From the NCBI GenBank assembly GCA_030141605.1, contig JAQGDQ010001362.1:1-44397 (forward strand): 44,397 nt of DNA, read 5' to 3'. Below, in pieces: positions 28,131-38,262 of this stretch. A program made the translations under genes and the position numbers. Each line of letters opens with the position of its first letter. The stretch's first letter is position 1. The notes under the pieces were generated by a model. That model was not told the DNA's origin, ran no database searches, and saw only the letters and a list, made by a program, of their open reading frames with translations. The stretch comes from Tubiluchus corallicola. Taxonomy: Eukaryota > Priapulida > Priapulimorpha > Priapulimorphida > Tubiluchidae.

Positions 28131-31100
28131 AATGATGATGATGATGATGATGATGATGCCGTTATTATTTATTCTATTTCTATAACATGTTATTTCTATT
28201 GTTTTATACTTTGCTTAGAAAATGCCAGGTTGGCACTTGAGTATGTGGAACGTGTTCGGACCAGCAAATGTTCTGAGGGAACAGCAGAGGTCCTTCCCAT
28301 TGAGTTTGACCACACCAGATGGAATACTCAAGCGCAGGTAAGAACAACTGTGATAATGACTACACCTGGTGCTTACCCAAGTGCGGTTAAGAACTACTGG
28401 AATACTTTATACTGAGTTCGACCACATCAGATGGAATACTCAAGCAGAGGTAAGAACAACTGTGATACTTCATACTGAGTTTCACCACTCAGATGGGATA
28501 CTCAAGCACAGGTAAGAGCAAATGTGATACTTCAAACTGAGTTCGACCACATCAGATGGGATACTCAAGTACAGGTAAGAGCAACTGTGATACTTCATAT
28601 TGAGTTCGACCACATCAGATGAAATACTCAAGTGCAGGTAAGAGCAGCTGTGATACTTCATACTGAGTTTGGCCACACCATGTAGAATACTCAAGCACAA
28701 CTAAGAGCAAATGAGTTACTCCCAACTGAGTTTGAGCTGCTATCCATATTACTAGCTTGAATTTATACATCGTGCCCTGCTCATTGATTTCTTCCAATGC
28801 TTTCTCAAATGCTACATCTTGTACCTCTTGATAAAAACAAAAACAATGATATGACAGATATGAATTAATTTCAGTCCCACAGATCTATCACCCTTCAGCC
28901 GTAACATTTTTGAGTATGTGTTACTCTAACGATCCAACATTGTATTCATACTACAGTTATCCAACTTGGCTTCGTACATATTGTTATGTATCAACAGTCT
29001 CAACGAGATCATTGCTCAAATCCCAATATTAAATATTTCGATGTTATCATTAGAAAGTGCGTGTACAGTCTTTGTAATAGATTTGTCACTAGTGAGAATA
29101 ATATTTGTAAACGTTTATGTGAATGTGATGCCTCTTTAGTTCTTCTATTATATAGGTTTTACATGTCAAATATAGACCTGCGTTAACTCAAATGTAGATT
29201 TAGGCAATTCAAATGTGTCTTGGTAACTCAAATGTAGACTTGGGTAGTTCAAATGTGTTAACAATGGTTTTCAAGAAATCTTAAGCGTAATTAGTGATTC
29301 ACTGTTCATTGGGAAGTGGGAACCAATTTATTCTTTTCTACCGACGTTACGGTTTATCAAAGAATTTAGTTTGAGGATAAACAACGCATTTTTCAAAGTC
29401 CTGAAAGAGGTGGTGACTATCTTTGGTTTATATTTTTGTAATTTGCACTTAAATAAGTTAATTACGGATTTATTCAAAGTAATGCATCTACATTTGATTT
29501 ACCTAAGTCACATTTGAGTTACCAAAACACATTCGAAATTCCTATGTCTACATTTGACTTACCTAAGTCACATTTGAACTTTCCTATGTCTACATTTGAC
29601 GTGTAAAACCTATAGAGAAATGGAGACTAATGCGTTTGATCCACTATGATCCTAAATACCTATGATATCTACGTGTAGTTTTTGTCTAGAATGTATCTTC
29701 TACATACCCGATCAATAGCGTAATTTGTTTTTGTTTTCAATGTGTTTTAATCATAACTTGTCTCTGTACTTACGTTTGATGTATTGCTTTACTTATCGTA
29801 TATATGATATGTATGTATGAGCTTAGAGTTTGCTGTAAAGAGCAAACTAAATCGATGAAATCTGTTTCTTTCTTTTTCTTTCTCATTCCCCTCTCCCTCT
29901 CTCTCTTCTTAAGCTTTCTCTCGCTCCCTCTTTCGCCGCCCGTTTCTTGTATTTCTTGTACCACTCTCTTTCCCCCATCTCTCCCTTCTTTGTTTCCTTG
30001 CGCTCCCCGTTTCTGACTCCCTCATTCTAGAATAAAATCATAATATCACCATGAAACATCACCATGAATAAGTAACCCAAGTGCAGTAAATACGACATGG
30101 AAGCATTGTGTGACTTATTATAAAAGAACAATGCTTTGAGCAAAACACACACACAGTCCATTCTATCTCTTAGTGTAACATATCATACGCAACAAGGAAA
30201 TGTCATTAGTAGAGGGTCACTAACTGTCCACTAACATCTACTTTTCCATATGCGAACTTTAAATTTAATTTTTGTTGACCACCTCTATTAAAAATATGTG
30301 GACATGTTTTAGTAAGTGTTACGTAAGTGGCCTCTCATAAAATGTATGTTGGAGTTGCATAAATCTATTTTTTGTTGCAATTTTAAACCGGATGCTAAAT
30401 GCCTGTCCAGTTATTCTCTAGGTTTTACACGTCAAATGTAGACGCAGGAAAGTTCAAATATGACTTAGGTAAGTTAAATATAGACATAAGAATTTCAAAT
30501 GTGTTTTGGTAACTCAAATGTGACTTAGGTTAGTCATATGTAGACATTGGAATTTCAAATGTGTTTTGGTAACTTAAATGTGACTTAGGTAAGTCAAACG
30601 TAGATGCATTACTTTAAGTAAATCGGTAATTAACTCATTTAAGTGCAAATTACAAAAGGATAAACCAAAGATAGTCATCACTTCTTTCATAACTTTGAAA
30701 AATGCGTTGTTTATTCTCAAACTAAATTCTTTGATAAACCATAACGTGAGTAGAAAAGAATAAATTGGTTCCCACTTACCAATGAACAGTGAATCACTCA
30801 TTAATTTTTGCGTAATGCATTAATAAATTAGTTTCTCTCAAGAAACATTGTTTATTTTAAGAATGTATTGTTTTGTCTAACAGTTCCAATGGTATGTAAA
30901 GTTTACAGAATATTAGTGAACTATTAGTAGACCTATAAAGGAGATTAAATTTTACATCCTTAAGCTTTACGATGTCACATTTGACTTGACACGTGTCTAC
31001 ATTTGACTTACCAAAAACGCTTAAGATTTCTTGAAAACCATTATTAACACATTTGAATTACCTAAATCTACATTTGACTTAACGTAGGTCTATATTTGAC

Positions 31101-34100
31101 ATGTAAAACCTATCTAAGGTAGATACCAATTATCACTACATATGCCAATATTGATACCCCATGTACAACGTTGTAGGAATTACACAAAACGGAAAATAAA
31201 AAGAAACTTTATTCTTGCTTTCGATAGTTATATCAAGTTGGTGTCAACTGATGAAGTCCCTGAGGGATGAAAGCTTCTGAAAAATGAAGAATTTTTTGCG
31301 ACTTAATTCGTACCTTGACTTCTTAGGACGGCTATGACCATGGCAACTCTCAGAAGAGCACTACCGTATTTTCAACCCTATGGCGTGAGCCTTAAACACT
31401 AGCTCTAGTATATATGAACTCTCTAGCACTCTTTTACTAATTGCTGATGCATCTGAACTGCAGAAACATCCAAAGATCGGACACTTCGTGATTTAGAGGG
31501 TGTCATTGTCTTTATGGTGGTGCTGACAAGCCACTGGCGTAGCAGTGTCTAGTTTTTTTTGCTGGATTACTGCTGCGTTTACCTGTCTGAAGGCAGATTT
31601 CTTTTATTTTAGAATTAGTAAAACAAAAACGAAAACTTTTTCTTCTGTCATGTCGTGAACTGATTCACGAGTTTGTTTATGAACTTTATAAACTTTAGCA
31701 ACATTATAACTTTACAGCAAGTTAGACTACAGTGAATTATTTTCTCACCTGACTGGTTTCTGATATGCATTGCCCAAGGTTAACCAGTTTCAATTGATTT
31801 GAGCTTTTACAGTTTTAATCTTGTAGTCACAACGTAGTGTACAGAAAAGACAGTCAATAATAAAGTGTTTGTACCACTAAAAGAGTTTGGTTTATGTTGC
31901 TACATATATTGACTGTGCCTTTTTTGCATGTCATAACGCTAAATTTATTCTTTTTTCGAAAGCGCAATATGCATTTTTTCTGTTCCATATCAACTCAACA
32001 ACCAACTTCCTATTTTAACTAGGTTAACTCCTCAAACGAGTTCCTACAGCTATACGTAAATTAATTCACAATGGCTTCTTTACGGCGGGTGAATCGTGAA
32101 GCCCAAACTTCACAACACGTCAGGTCTTTCACATAGAGTTATTTCCAGCCTTGGACTTTATACCAGGCCTATTCATTTACATGGTTACATGGTTAGTGAG
32201 ACGATACAGGTTTCCTATATACATACTTGCTCTACAAAACTACAGAAGTAATTATGTACTCTTTCTTTAAGTACTTCGTACAGTTATTTATACATAGAAA
32301 ATATTAATTTACTTACTTCGGAAATGAGCTTCCGTCAATAACTGAGATATTGAACTTCTCACCATAGAGTTTAGTTCATGAAACCTAAAGAGCTCATGAA
32401 TACTCAAAATAGAATTCAAAGCTCATTTTAGGTTGTTTAGTTTATTCCAAAGCTGTTCAGAACATGCAAACATTTGCGGTTTCTTCACATAATATTTTTT
32501 ACATTTTGAAACTATAATATCTCTCCACGTCACTTCTTTAAAAAAATACTTGGAAATTTGTTTATTGACATTTCTTGGACAAATTTTACGCGAATAATTA
32601 TCTTATAAGCTTATTGGATAAAGTTATTACCATAGTTACTGTAGTAATCTGGTTACATTATACGTCAGAGCCTTTGGGCAATTGTGGGGTTTCGTATTGA
32701 AAAATACGAGCTAACTTCTTGTACGTGGCCCAAAACAATGTTGTAAACAGTGGTGTAAAACAATGGTGTTTATTGGCTACACTGAATTTTCCAGGTGCAC
32801 CTTGTACTCTTGTGAGGTCTACTTGAACGAAGCATCGTGGCCATTTGTCGACCCACACTGTTTTCTTTATAATTATTAGAAGCTTGTTTTGCGGCGTAAA
32901 CGGTTATTAGTATCATGTGGGCTTGAAAAACCCGATCGATTTGCATTTGTGATTAACTTCGACCGCACGATTGAGTGCACAAAGCAAGAGGGTACAGTGT
33001 CAGCATCTCAGATTCTGGCCAAGGTCACAAAGCTTTCTGAATAAAGTCTTGAAATTAAAAACGACAATAATAGTAGCAGCAAAAACAGACACAAACACGT
33101 AAAAAGACACATAAATTTATAGTTTATTGACCAACAACACAATACAATATACAATACAATGTACATGAAATAAATAATGCATTGTATTGTATATTGCATT
33201 GTGTTGTTGGTCTATAAACTATAAATCTATGTGTGTTTTTACGTGTTTGTGTCTGTTTTTGCTGCTACTTTCTTGTTACTTTTATCTCCTTCTACCATTG
33301 TCGTTTTTAATTTCAAGACTTTATTCAGAAAGCCTTGTGACCTTGGCCAGAATCTGTGATGCTGACCATACGAAATATGAAATAAATCACACATCGCATA
33401 ATGCATCCCAACACTTGGGTATAATCGCCATAATTATTGAAATAGTAAAAGAAGCAGAAGAGGTTAAACAATAAATAATATTTACACGTTTACAAAAATA
33501 ATATAATTACAATAATGTGCTTTTCCTGTCAAATGAGTATGATTTTCTGTGACTAAGGCATTATTTTCTTTTTTTAACACAGTCTGTAATATAGTTTGAA
33601 ATTAAATTTGCAAGTTCACTTTCATTTCCATTCACCAGAAACTTAAATTTTTCCTGTACTGTAAGATTAATACAGTTTGGGAAAATTTCATTGACACGAG
33701 AGAACAGGCTTTTGTCTTAAAAGACTCAGGTAAGTGAAAAGTTCTAATTTCAGAAGCTAATATTAGGTACGTTTACTATCATGTAAAATGATCATTGCAC
33801 ATTTAGCGGAACCACAATTTGCTCTTATTGTTCATACAGTATAGGTGCCTGCATATCAAGATACGAATCAAATTTCATTTTGCTTCCTTGTACAACTAAA
33901 AGCTGAATAGGATATTGATAGGCCAGCCTATCAGATTTAGAAATGTTATTTAAAATAACTGTGACTGTGTGTGGTCCCTGTAGGCCTACACTGTGATAGG
34001 GACTTCTATGCACACTGAGTTTTGTCTGCACGCACACTGAAGCTACCAAACATTTTTTTACCTAATTCTAATTCATATTGAAAATGATTACATGCGAACT

Positions 34101-36005
34101 GCAATTTTCACTGCAAAAAAAATATTTGTCCGATATTTGCAGGGGCGCGCAAATTTTGACAGGGGGCGCCACCCCCACCCCCCTAGTTCCGCCCCTGGTT
34201 ATTTTATTGGTAACTAGATAGGACTAACTAGCTCACGTATAATAAGTACTTCGTAGCGACAAGTACGCTATTCATTTAGCATGTGCCGGGTAGTTGGCAA
34301 GCTTTTGCTAGGCGGTTACAAAACCAACGAGTAATGTAGTCTTGTAATGCACACAGTGATGAATGTGGGATGCTTGTTCAGAGTTTATCACTTGAATAAG
34401 TTGAACAAAACATGTGCAGTGTGGTACTTAAGCATTTTCTAGGCTTGTACAGCAGCGACAGTATAGAAGAATGTATCACATCAAAGGACTGCTGAAACAA
34501 TGGTACAGAACAATTTACTACTCAAAGTACTGCCCAAAAACAATAGCAAATCTAGCATGTCCTCAAAATTTGTCGTAGAAGCCTCGTGCATCTCGCATAA
34601 CCTACAATCTTGCGGGATATAATTGAAACGTGGACTTGCAGAACTCAAGAGCCTACAACACATCTTGCAAATGTCTCACACTTTTTTGTTGAATATACTA
34701 ATGTATGTTATTGGACCATCTAAGTGACCACTAAAACTTAGATGGTCAGCATGTTATTGGACCATCTAAGTGTCCACTCTCTTTTTAGGATAGTTCCCAT
34801 GAGCTTGGCGGGGTTGATATCAGGTGAATTTCCAGGTCATTAAGTTTTATCGAAAAAAATTAATACCCGAGTTTTCAACTCCCTGCTTCGATCACACTCT
34901 TCAAGATTGGAATTTTTGTGAGATGTGCGGCACTTCCACACTAAACTTTGATAGATTTTCCATTCTTTAACGCAGTCCTTTGATATGGTACATTGTTGCT
35001 ATACACACCTAGAAAAGGCTTAAGCACCACTTTGTAGATCTTTGTTCAACTTGTTGTAAGTTGTAAATTCTGAATAAGAGCTGCAGATTCATCACTCCGT
35101 GCATTACAAGACTACATTTAAAAGGCATTTAAAGGACTTGTCAACCTTTCGAGGGCAATGTTTTCTCGTTTAACTTTTTTTCTTTGTGGGACACCATTTC
35201 TTAACCTGTTTGAGCACTTTGTAAATTTTGGCCGAAAAATCGAACTGACTACTATTAATTTTGGCTGCTTTTTATTCACACTTGGAAAGTAGACGAATGA
35301 AATGTTCTTATCCAGTTAGTTGCGACTAGTTAACTAAACGCGTAACACTTCAGCCATATCACCACTGATAAAACTTCAGTTGTTTTCTTGCTTTCTGCAG
35401 GGTCCAACGGTTGTCGCAAACTTTCTTACCAGCATATGGATGACGTATAATGGCACGCCACCATTTCTTGACGACGAAATCATGTATTCCATGACAAGAG
35501 CAAACGTTGCTGGAGATTCCGTCATATACGGGTCTGGCATCGTGTTCGATGAATACGTGTATAGACCTGAATATCGCATGGTAGGTTGTTATTTACCTGC
35601 TAATATAGTTATGCACTTCATTTCTATGTCCAAGAACGCTAATGTACAAAGAACGGACAGTGAAACGCTAATGTACAAAAATGGAAAATGGAATGTAAAT
35701 GTACAAACAGCAGGCAATGGAATGCTAATATGTACAAAGAACGCACAATTGAACGCTAATGTATATTTTTCAATTTTTCAATGGAAACCCAATGTCGTAT
35801 TGTGAATTTGTAAATAACTCTTTAGCTGTTTTTGGACAGTAATAATCATGTTAGGCGATAATAAGTGTGTAGTGAGAATTTGTAAATAATTCTTCAGTTA
35901 TTTTTTGACAGTAATGATCATGTTATATGATCAAAAGTCCTTTTTTGTAGTGATCTGTGGACTGAACCAAAATATCATGTTCGACTATCTCTTAATCAGT
36001 CAATA

Positions 36006-36053
<48 letters not shown>

Positions 36054-37582
36054 TGAGTCCACCAACTATTGCCAGGAAGTTTATACCACTTTTTGTATTT
36101 TTCTTGTTTACTGTTTGACTTCTGAGTAGGACAAGAAGTTGCTTATGACAATTTGGTATCGGTTAGTTCCGATGGCTTCGAAGCCTTTTTTGTACTTAAA
36201 CATACCTTATTTGTTTTCGTTTTTCAGGCCTGCTTTTACACCATGAAAACGGGAGATAGCTTATTGACGTTAGACGCATCAGTTGTCTACAAGTATTTAG
36301 ACTTGAAAGACGTCGTCTGGTGGTGGGGACCAAAAGCTTATTTTTACCCAGAGAGGAATTGGACTGTTCAAGTGCAGAAAAGGTATCAACGAAAAATGCT
36401 GTTCTTGCTGCTGACTCGTTTTCAGACACCTTGCATCCTACGCAACATCTAAGTCTTTTAACAGAACAATGAATCTTATATAGTATGTTAATGTCAATTT
36501 GCTATCAGATGAAGCTTAAAATGTTGCTAAAAGCAATACCCAGTTATATGAGTAGGATACGCAACGTTAATGGGTGATAATGTAATAGTTTCTAGCACAA
36601 CGCCAGACGTCGTCAGTGATGATATTAGCACAAAACAATAATCATTCTAGCATGCCAGAGTCAAAAAGGCTTAGGGTACAAGACAATGAGCACTTCTTCT
36701 TGTAGATATAATGGAAGTGAAATAAGACAATAAGTACTTCTTCTTGTAGATATAATGGAAGTGGAACAAGACAATCGTCACTTCTTCTTGTAGATATAAT
36801 GGAAATGAAATAAGACAATAAACACTTCTTCTTGCAGATATAATGGAAGAGGGACAAAACAATAAGAACTTCTTCTTGCAGATATAATGAAACCGGAATA
36901 AGAACATAAGCACTTCTACTTGTACATACAATGGAAGTGGAACTAGGCAGTAAGCACTTCTTGTACATATAACGGAAGTGGAATAAGACAATAAGCACGT
37001 GTTCTTGTAGATATAATGAAAGTGGAACAAGACAATAAGCCCTTCTACTTGTAGATATAATGGAAGTGGAATAAGAGAATATGCACTTGTACATACAATG
37101 GAAGTGGAACTAGGCAGCAAGCACTTCTTCTTGTACATATAACGGAAGTGGAATAAGACAATAAGCACGTGTTCTTGTAGATATAATGAAAGTGGAATAA
37201 TACATAAGCACTTCTATTTGTAGATACAATGAAAGTGGGATAAGACAATAAGAACTAGTGCTTGTAGATATAATGAAAGTGGAAAAAGACAATAAGCACT
37301 TCTTCTTGTAGATATAATGAAAGTGGAATGAGACAAGAAGCACTTCTTCTTGTACATACAAAGAAAGCGGAACTAGGCAATAAGTACTTCTTTTTGTAGA
37401 TACAATGAAAGTGGAAATCACTTTGCTGAACTGGAAGAATTCAATGAACCACATGTGAAAGTGGAGGACGGTTACTGGACGTTACCATATTATGACTGCG
37501 GAGGGGGTTACATTTGGATGGTGTCTTTGATCCAGCCTGTGTTTATTAGAGACAACACAACTCAGAGAGGGCATCGATTTGG
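24428..37582 (+). CDS. Cache-like receptor or secreted sensor protein, 5 exons, 3' end outside
   Basis: Exons: 24428-24557, 28219-28337, 35401-35580, 36228-36382, 37400-37582, all GT-AG and in phase, giving about 256 residues. The N-terminus MILLAFHVVVHFSAF looks like a signal peptide. The middle contains SIWMTYNG and VIYGSGIVFDEY. The last exon has DGYWTLPYYDCGGGYIWMVS followed by QPVF. This PYxD-x-G-x-x-W-M-x-x-x-x-x-P-V-F pattern resembles the ligand-binding half of extracellular double Cache domains. Metazoan receptors of the GPR158 type carry such a domain, but no transmembrane segment is in the window, so the protein class is inference. The donor after exon 5 shows the gene continues, yet only satellite DNA follows within the window. 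Confidence 0.65.
24558..24790. other. Start of sensor gene intron 1
   Basis: AT-rich, with no recognised feature apart from the in-frame stop at 24599 that follows if the donor is not used. Confidence 0.4.
24795..25411 (+). mobile_element. LINE 3' end relic
   Basis: Plus-strand translation at 24805-24935 gives SYRERLAFLNLEPLKLRRMH then CDLTMCYSILHRN. This is the Y-x-ERLxxLxLxxLxxRRxxxDLxxxYxI block that follows the reverse-transcriptase domain of CR1/Jockey-like LINEs. The 3' part holds a 42-bp repeat (TATCTGTATGCATCAGCTAC, three copies at 25080-25166) and ends in AATAAAGATTTTTAATAATAA, a plausible LINE tail. The reading frame stops early, so the copy is dead. Confidence 0.75.
25412..25770 (+). 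mobile_element. Second LINE 3' end relic
   Basis: The segment at about 25480-25512 reads PRIWNQLPA, the FxPRxWNxLP motif near the C-terminus of many LINE proteins. LFKKRLKDVN follows in another frame, again family-like. It ends in a T- and A-rich tail with AATAAAAAATATT near 25758. Confidence 0.65.
25771..27540. other. Sensor gene intron 1, mostly unrecognised
   Basis: No exon is supported. A MITE-like end GGTCTGAACGCGCC is at 26660-26673 after a GGCGAGTTAATTTGGCG segment. An AATAAT/AAAAT-rich stretch lies at 27270-27300. Text-like matches to the CAATAAT family tail are too short to assign. Confidence 0.4.
27541..28218. repeat. Sensor gene intron 1 end: microsatellites
   Basis: Two to three imperfect copies of CACAGTTACACGGCTGYAG at 27555-27620. 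A compound GTT/GCT trinucleotide tract at 27895-28082 is followed by a nearly pure ATG/GAT tract at 28083-28157. The 99-codon leucine/methionine open frame across this tract is an artefact of the repeats. Confidence 0.85.
28219..28337 (+). CDS. Sensor gene exon 2, donor edge amplified
   Basis: Acceptor TTTGCTTAG, donor CAG/GTAAGA. It reads NARLALEYVERVRTSKCSEG, then LPIEFDHTRWNTQAQ, ending in phase 0 as exon 3 requires. A second frame is also open through the exon, but it would leave phase 2 and not join exon 3. The last part and the donor are repeated downstream. Confidence 0.7.
28338..28720 (+). repeat. Array of repeated exon 2 ends with 5' splice sites
   Basis: Downstream of exon 2 lie six further copies of GAGTTYGACCACAYCAGATG plus RATACTCAAGYRCAG/GTAAGA. 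Four keep an intact GTAAGA (GT at 28450, 28512, 28575, 28638). A degenerate copy near 28386 and the last near 28700 have lost it (TTAAGA, CTAAGA). Spacing is 62-63 bp. Reading from exon 2 through to any of these sites meets a TGA at about 28413. Confidence 0.93.
28721..29154. other. Sensor gene intron 2 start
   Basis: No exon recognised. A frame near 29035-29120 (IIRKCVYSLCNRFVTSENN) is faintly like the end of a LINE protein, too weak to assign. Confidence 0.35.
29155..29610 (+). mobile_element. TA-flanked MITE, copy A (456 bp)
   Basis: Ends GGTTTTACATGTCAAATATA and ATTTGACGTGTAAAACC are inverted repeats, flanked by TA on both sides, the target duplication of Tc1/mariner-type elements. Inside the ends are many short copies of TCAAATGTAGAC and TTAGGTAAGTCAAATGTG in both orientations. 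The unique centre contains GAACCAATTTATTCTTTTCT. It is inverted relative to copy B. Confidence 0.85.
29611..30420. other. Spacer between the two TA-flanked MITEs
   Basis: Intron sequence with a pyrimidine-rich run (TTTCTTTTTCTTTCTC, CCCTCTCCCTCTCTCTC) at 29870-30010. No exon or element recognised. Confidence 0.5.
30421..31110 (-). mobile_element. TA-flanked MITE, copy B (690 bp)
   Basis: Ends GGTTTTACACGTCAAATGTA and ATTTGACATGTAAAACC with TA on both sides. It matches copy A on the opposite strand along its length, except for about 210 extra bases near 30800-31010, which copy A lacks. The two together form an inverted repeat able to fold across about 2 kb of intron. Confidence 0.85.
31111..32997. 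other. Sensor gene intron 2, one ribozyme-like motif
   Basis: Mostly unrecognised intron. Positions 31248-31272 hold CTGATGA, a stem-loop GTCCC-TGA-GGGAT and GAAA in the order of a hammerhead ribozyme core. No exon is supported in this stretch. Confidence 0.4.
32998..33366. repeat. Long inverted repeat, arms about 165 bp
   Basis: The left arm (32998-33161) and right arm (33180-33366) are inverted copies with a loop of only 18 bases. Facing blocks include CAGATTCTGGCCAAGGTCAC, AAAGTCTTGAAATTAAAAAC, ACACAAACACGTAAAAA and CCAACAACACAATACAATAT. The right arm has about 30 extra bases near 33270-33300. The high identity implies a recent origin. A transcript would form a long, nearly perfect RNA duplex. 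Confidence 0.93.
33367..34139. other. Sensor gene intron 2, unrecognised
   Basis: No exon, RNA gene or element is supported here. Confidence 0.4.
34140..34197. mobile_element. 58-bp hAT MITE remnant with target duplication
   Basis: Starts CAGGGGCGCGC and ends GTTCCGCCCCTG, hAT-type inverted ends with only about 35 bases between them. The flanking 8-mers GATATTTG and GTTATTTT agree at six positions. It is probably a deletion derivative of a larger element. Confidence 0.65.
34198..35400. other. End of sensor gene intron 2
   Basis: Positions 34713-34790 contain GGACCATCTAAGTG, its inverse CTTAGATGGTC and a second forward copy, a small hairpin plus duplication. Otherwise nothing recognised before the exon 3 acceptor. 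Confidence 0.5.
35401..35580 (+). CDS. Sensor gene exon 3
   Basis: Exactly 60 codons between TTTCTGCAG and ATG/GTAGGT. It reads GPTVVANFLTSIWMTYNG, then DEIMYSMTRANVAGDSVIYG and SGIVFDEYVYRPEYRM. Phase 0 on both sides. The composition is clearly protein-like compared with its surroundings. Confidence 0.8.
35581..36227. repeat. Sensor gene intron 3: small tandem repeats
   Basis: Irregular repeats of about 30 bp around AACGCTAATGTACAAAGAAC at 35636-35775. Two copies of a segment of about 70 bp (GTGARAATTTGTAAATAA ... GACAGTAATRATCATGTTA) at 35806-35930. A perfect TA tract at 36009-36049. Confidence 0.8.
36228..36382 (+). CDS. Sensor gene exon 4
   Basis: Acceptor CGTTTTTCAG, donor AAAAG/GTATCA. 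It reads ACFYTMKTGDSLLTLDASVV, then YKYLDLKDVVWWWGPKAYFY and PERNWTVQVQK. The AG left at the end completes Arg with the first base of exon 5. Confidence 0.8.
36383..36689. other. Sensor gene intron 4 before the splice-site array
   Basis: About 300 bases of ordinary intron without recognised content. Confidence 0.5.
36690..37399 (+). repeat. 44-bp array of exon 5 acceptor copies (16 plus the real one)
   Basis: Each unit has CACTTCTTCTTGTAG, then ATATAATGGAAGTGGAA, then TAAGACAATAAG. The first two parts are the polypyrimidine tract, AG and first 16 bases of exon 5. Intact AG ends lie at 36705, 36749, 36793, 36837, 36881, 37010, 37054, 37180, 37223, 37267 and 37311. In five units (near 36925, 36966, 37090, 37135, 37355) the AG has become AC. 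Splicing from exon 4 to a typical unit would read RYNGSGIRQ and then stop. Confidence 0.95.
37400..37582 (+). CDS. Sensor gene exon 5: Cache-like PYYDCGGG motif
   Basis: The acceptor CTTTTTGTAG is the last of 17 near-identical copies. The exon reads YNESGNHFAELEEFNEPHVK, then VEDGYWTLPYYDCGGGYIWM and ends TTQRGHRF. Donor GG/GTAAGT. The bases after the first 16 are unique, which identifies this copy as the true exon. Confidence 0.85.
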
Positions 37583-37960
37583 GTAAGTGGTGTGACTGTC
37601 TGCACCATAATTTATAACTATACATCAATCACACTACTGTTAGACAAGTGTTTGTAGACGCTTCACAGTTTCCTGTTAGAGTGCATTAACCGACTGATTC
37701 ATCGAATGACCATTTTATCTGACAAGTGGACAATGCACTCGTGATCTGTCACATTCAGTGCTTTTAGTTAACGTTCAGTGTTTCTTTTCCCTAGTTCTAC
37801 CATTTACATTTATCATCTAACATGATAAAGATGTACATCCGTATGGTGTGCGAGCGGTCACGTGCGTATGCTTAACTTCGATTGTTTGGGTGTCATTCGC
37901 CGTAGTTACCCTTGTTGTTTACGTCGTGAATGGATGACTTATATGCATTTTAACGTATAT
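37583..37960. other. Intron after sensor exon 5
   Basis: Begins with the GTAAGT donor. No further exon was recognised before the MITE at 37961. Confidence 0.5.
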
Positions 37961-38262
37961 CAAGGGCGTATTAACCAATAGGCTAACTAGGCAATAGCCT
38001 AGGGCGCCAACGTTTGAAGGGCACCACATTTTAAAAAAAATTCTCGGAAAAATGTGTATACTTACATATTCATGTAAAGGACACATTTTATAACACACCA
38101 CAACAGTTATTGAGCAAAGCTTTCATATAAGTGCTACATAATGAACAGGAGCAAGGTATTACACAACAAGCAGTTGCGTGGCCTGCTTGAATATAAACGC
38201 TATGCAAATACATGTAATTTATAACGACTACGTAGAAACTAGGTTAATAGTGTTTTTAATCT
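37961..38262 (+). mobile_element. Truncated copy of the 1492-1912 hAT MITE
   Basis: Starts CAAGGGCGTATTAACCAATA and continues GGCAATAGCCTAGGGCGCC, then follows the inverse of 1912-1610 (GGTATTACACA, GCCTGCTTGAATATAAACGC, CATGTAATTTATAACGACTA). The match ends near 38262, right where the satellite array's AT-rich flank begins, so about 120 bases of the element are missing. Confidence 0.8.

Noticed and set aside
27886-28185. Leucine/methionine-rich 99-codon frame
   Set aside because: Trinucleotide microsatellite (GTT then ATG) with no conserved part.
36642-37454. Overlapping minus-strand frames of repeated YLQEEVLIVLFHFHYI type
   Set aside because: They are the antisense of the 44-bp splice-site array and exist because the unit lacks stops on that strand.
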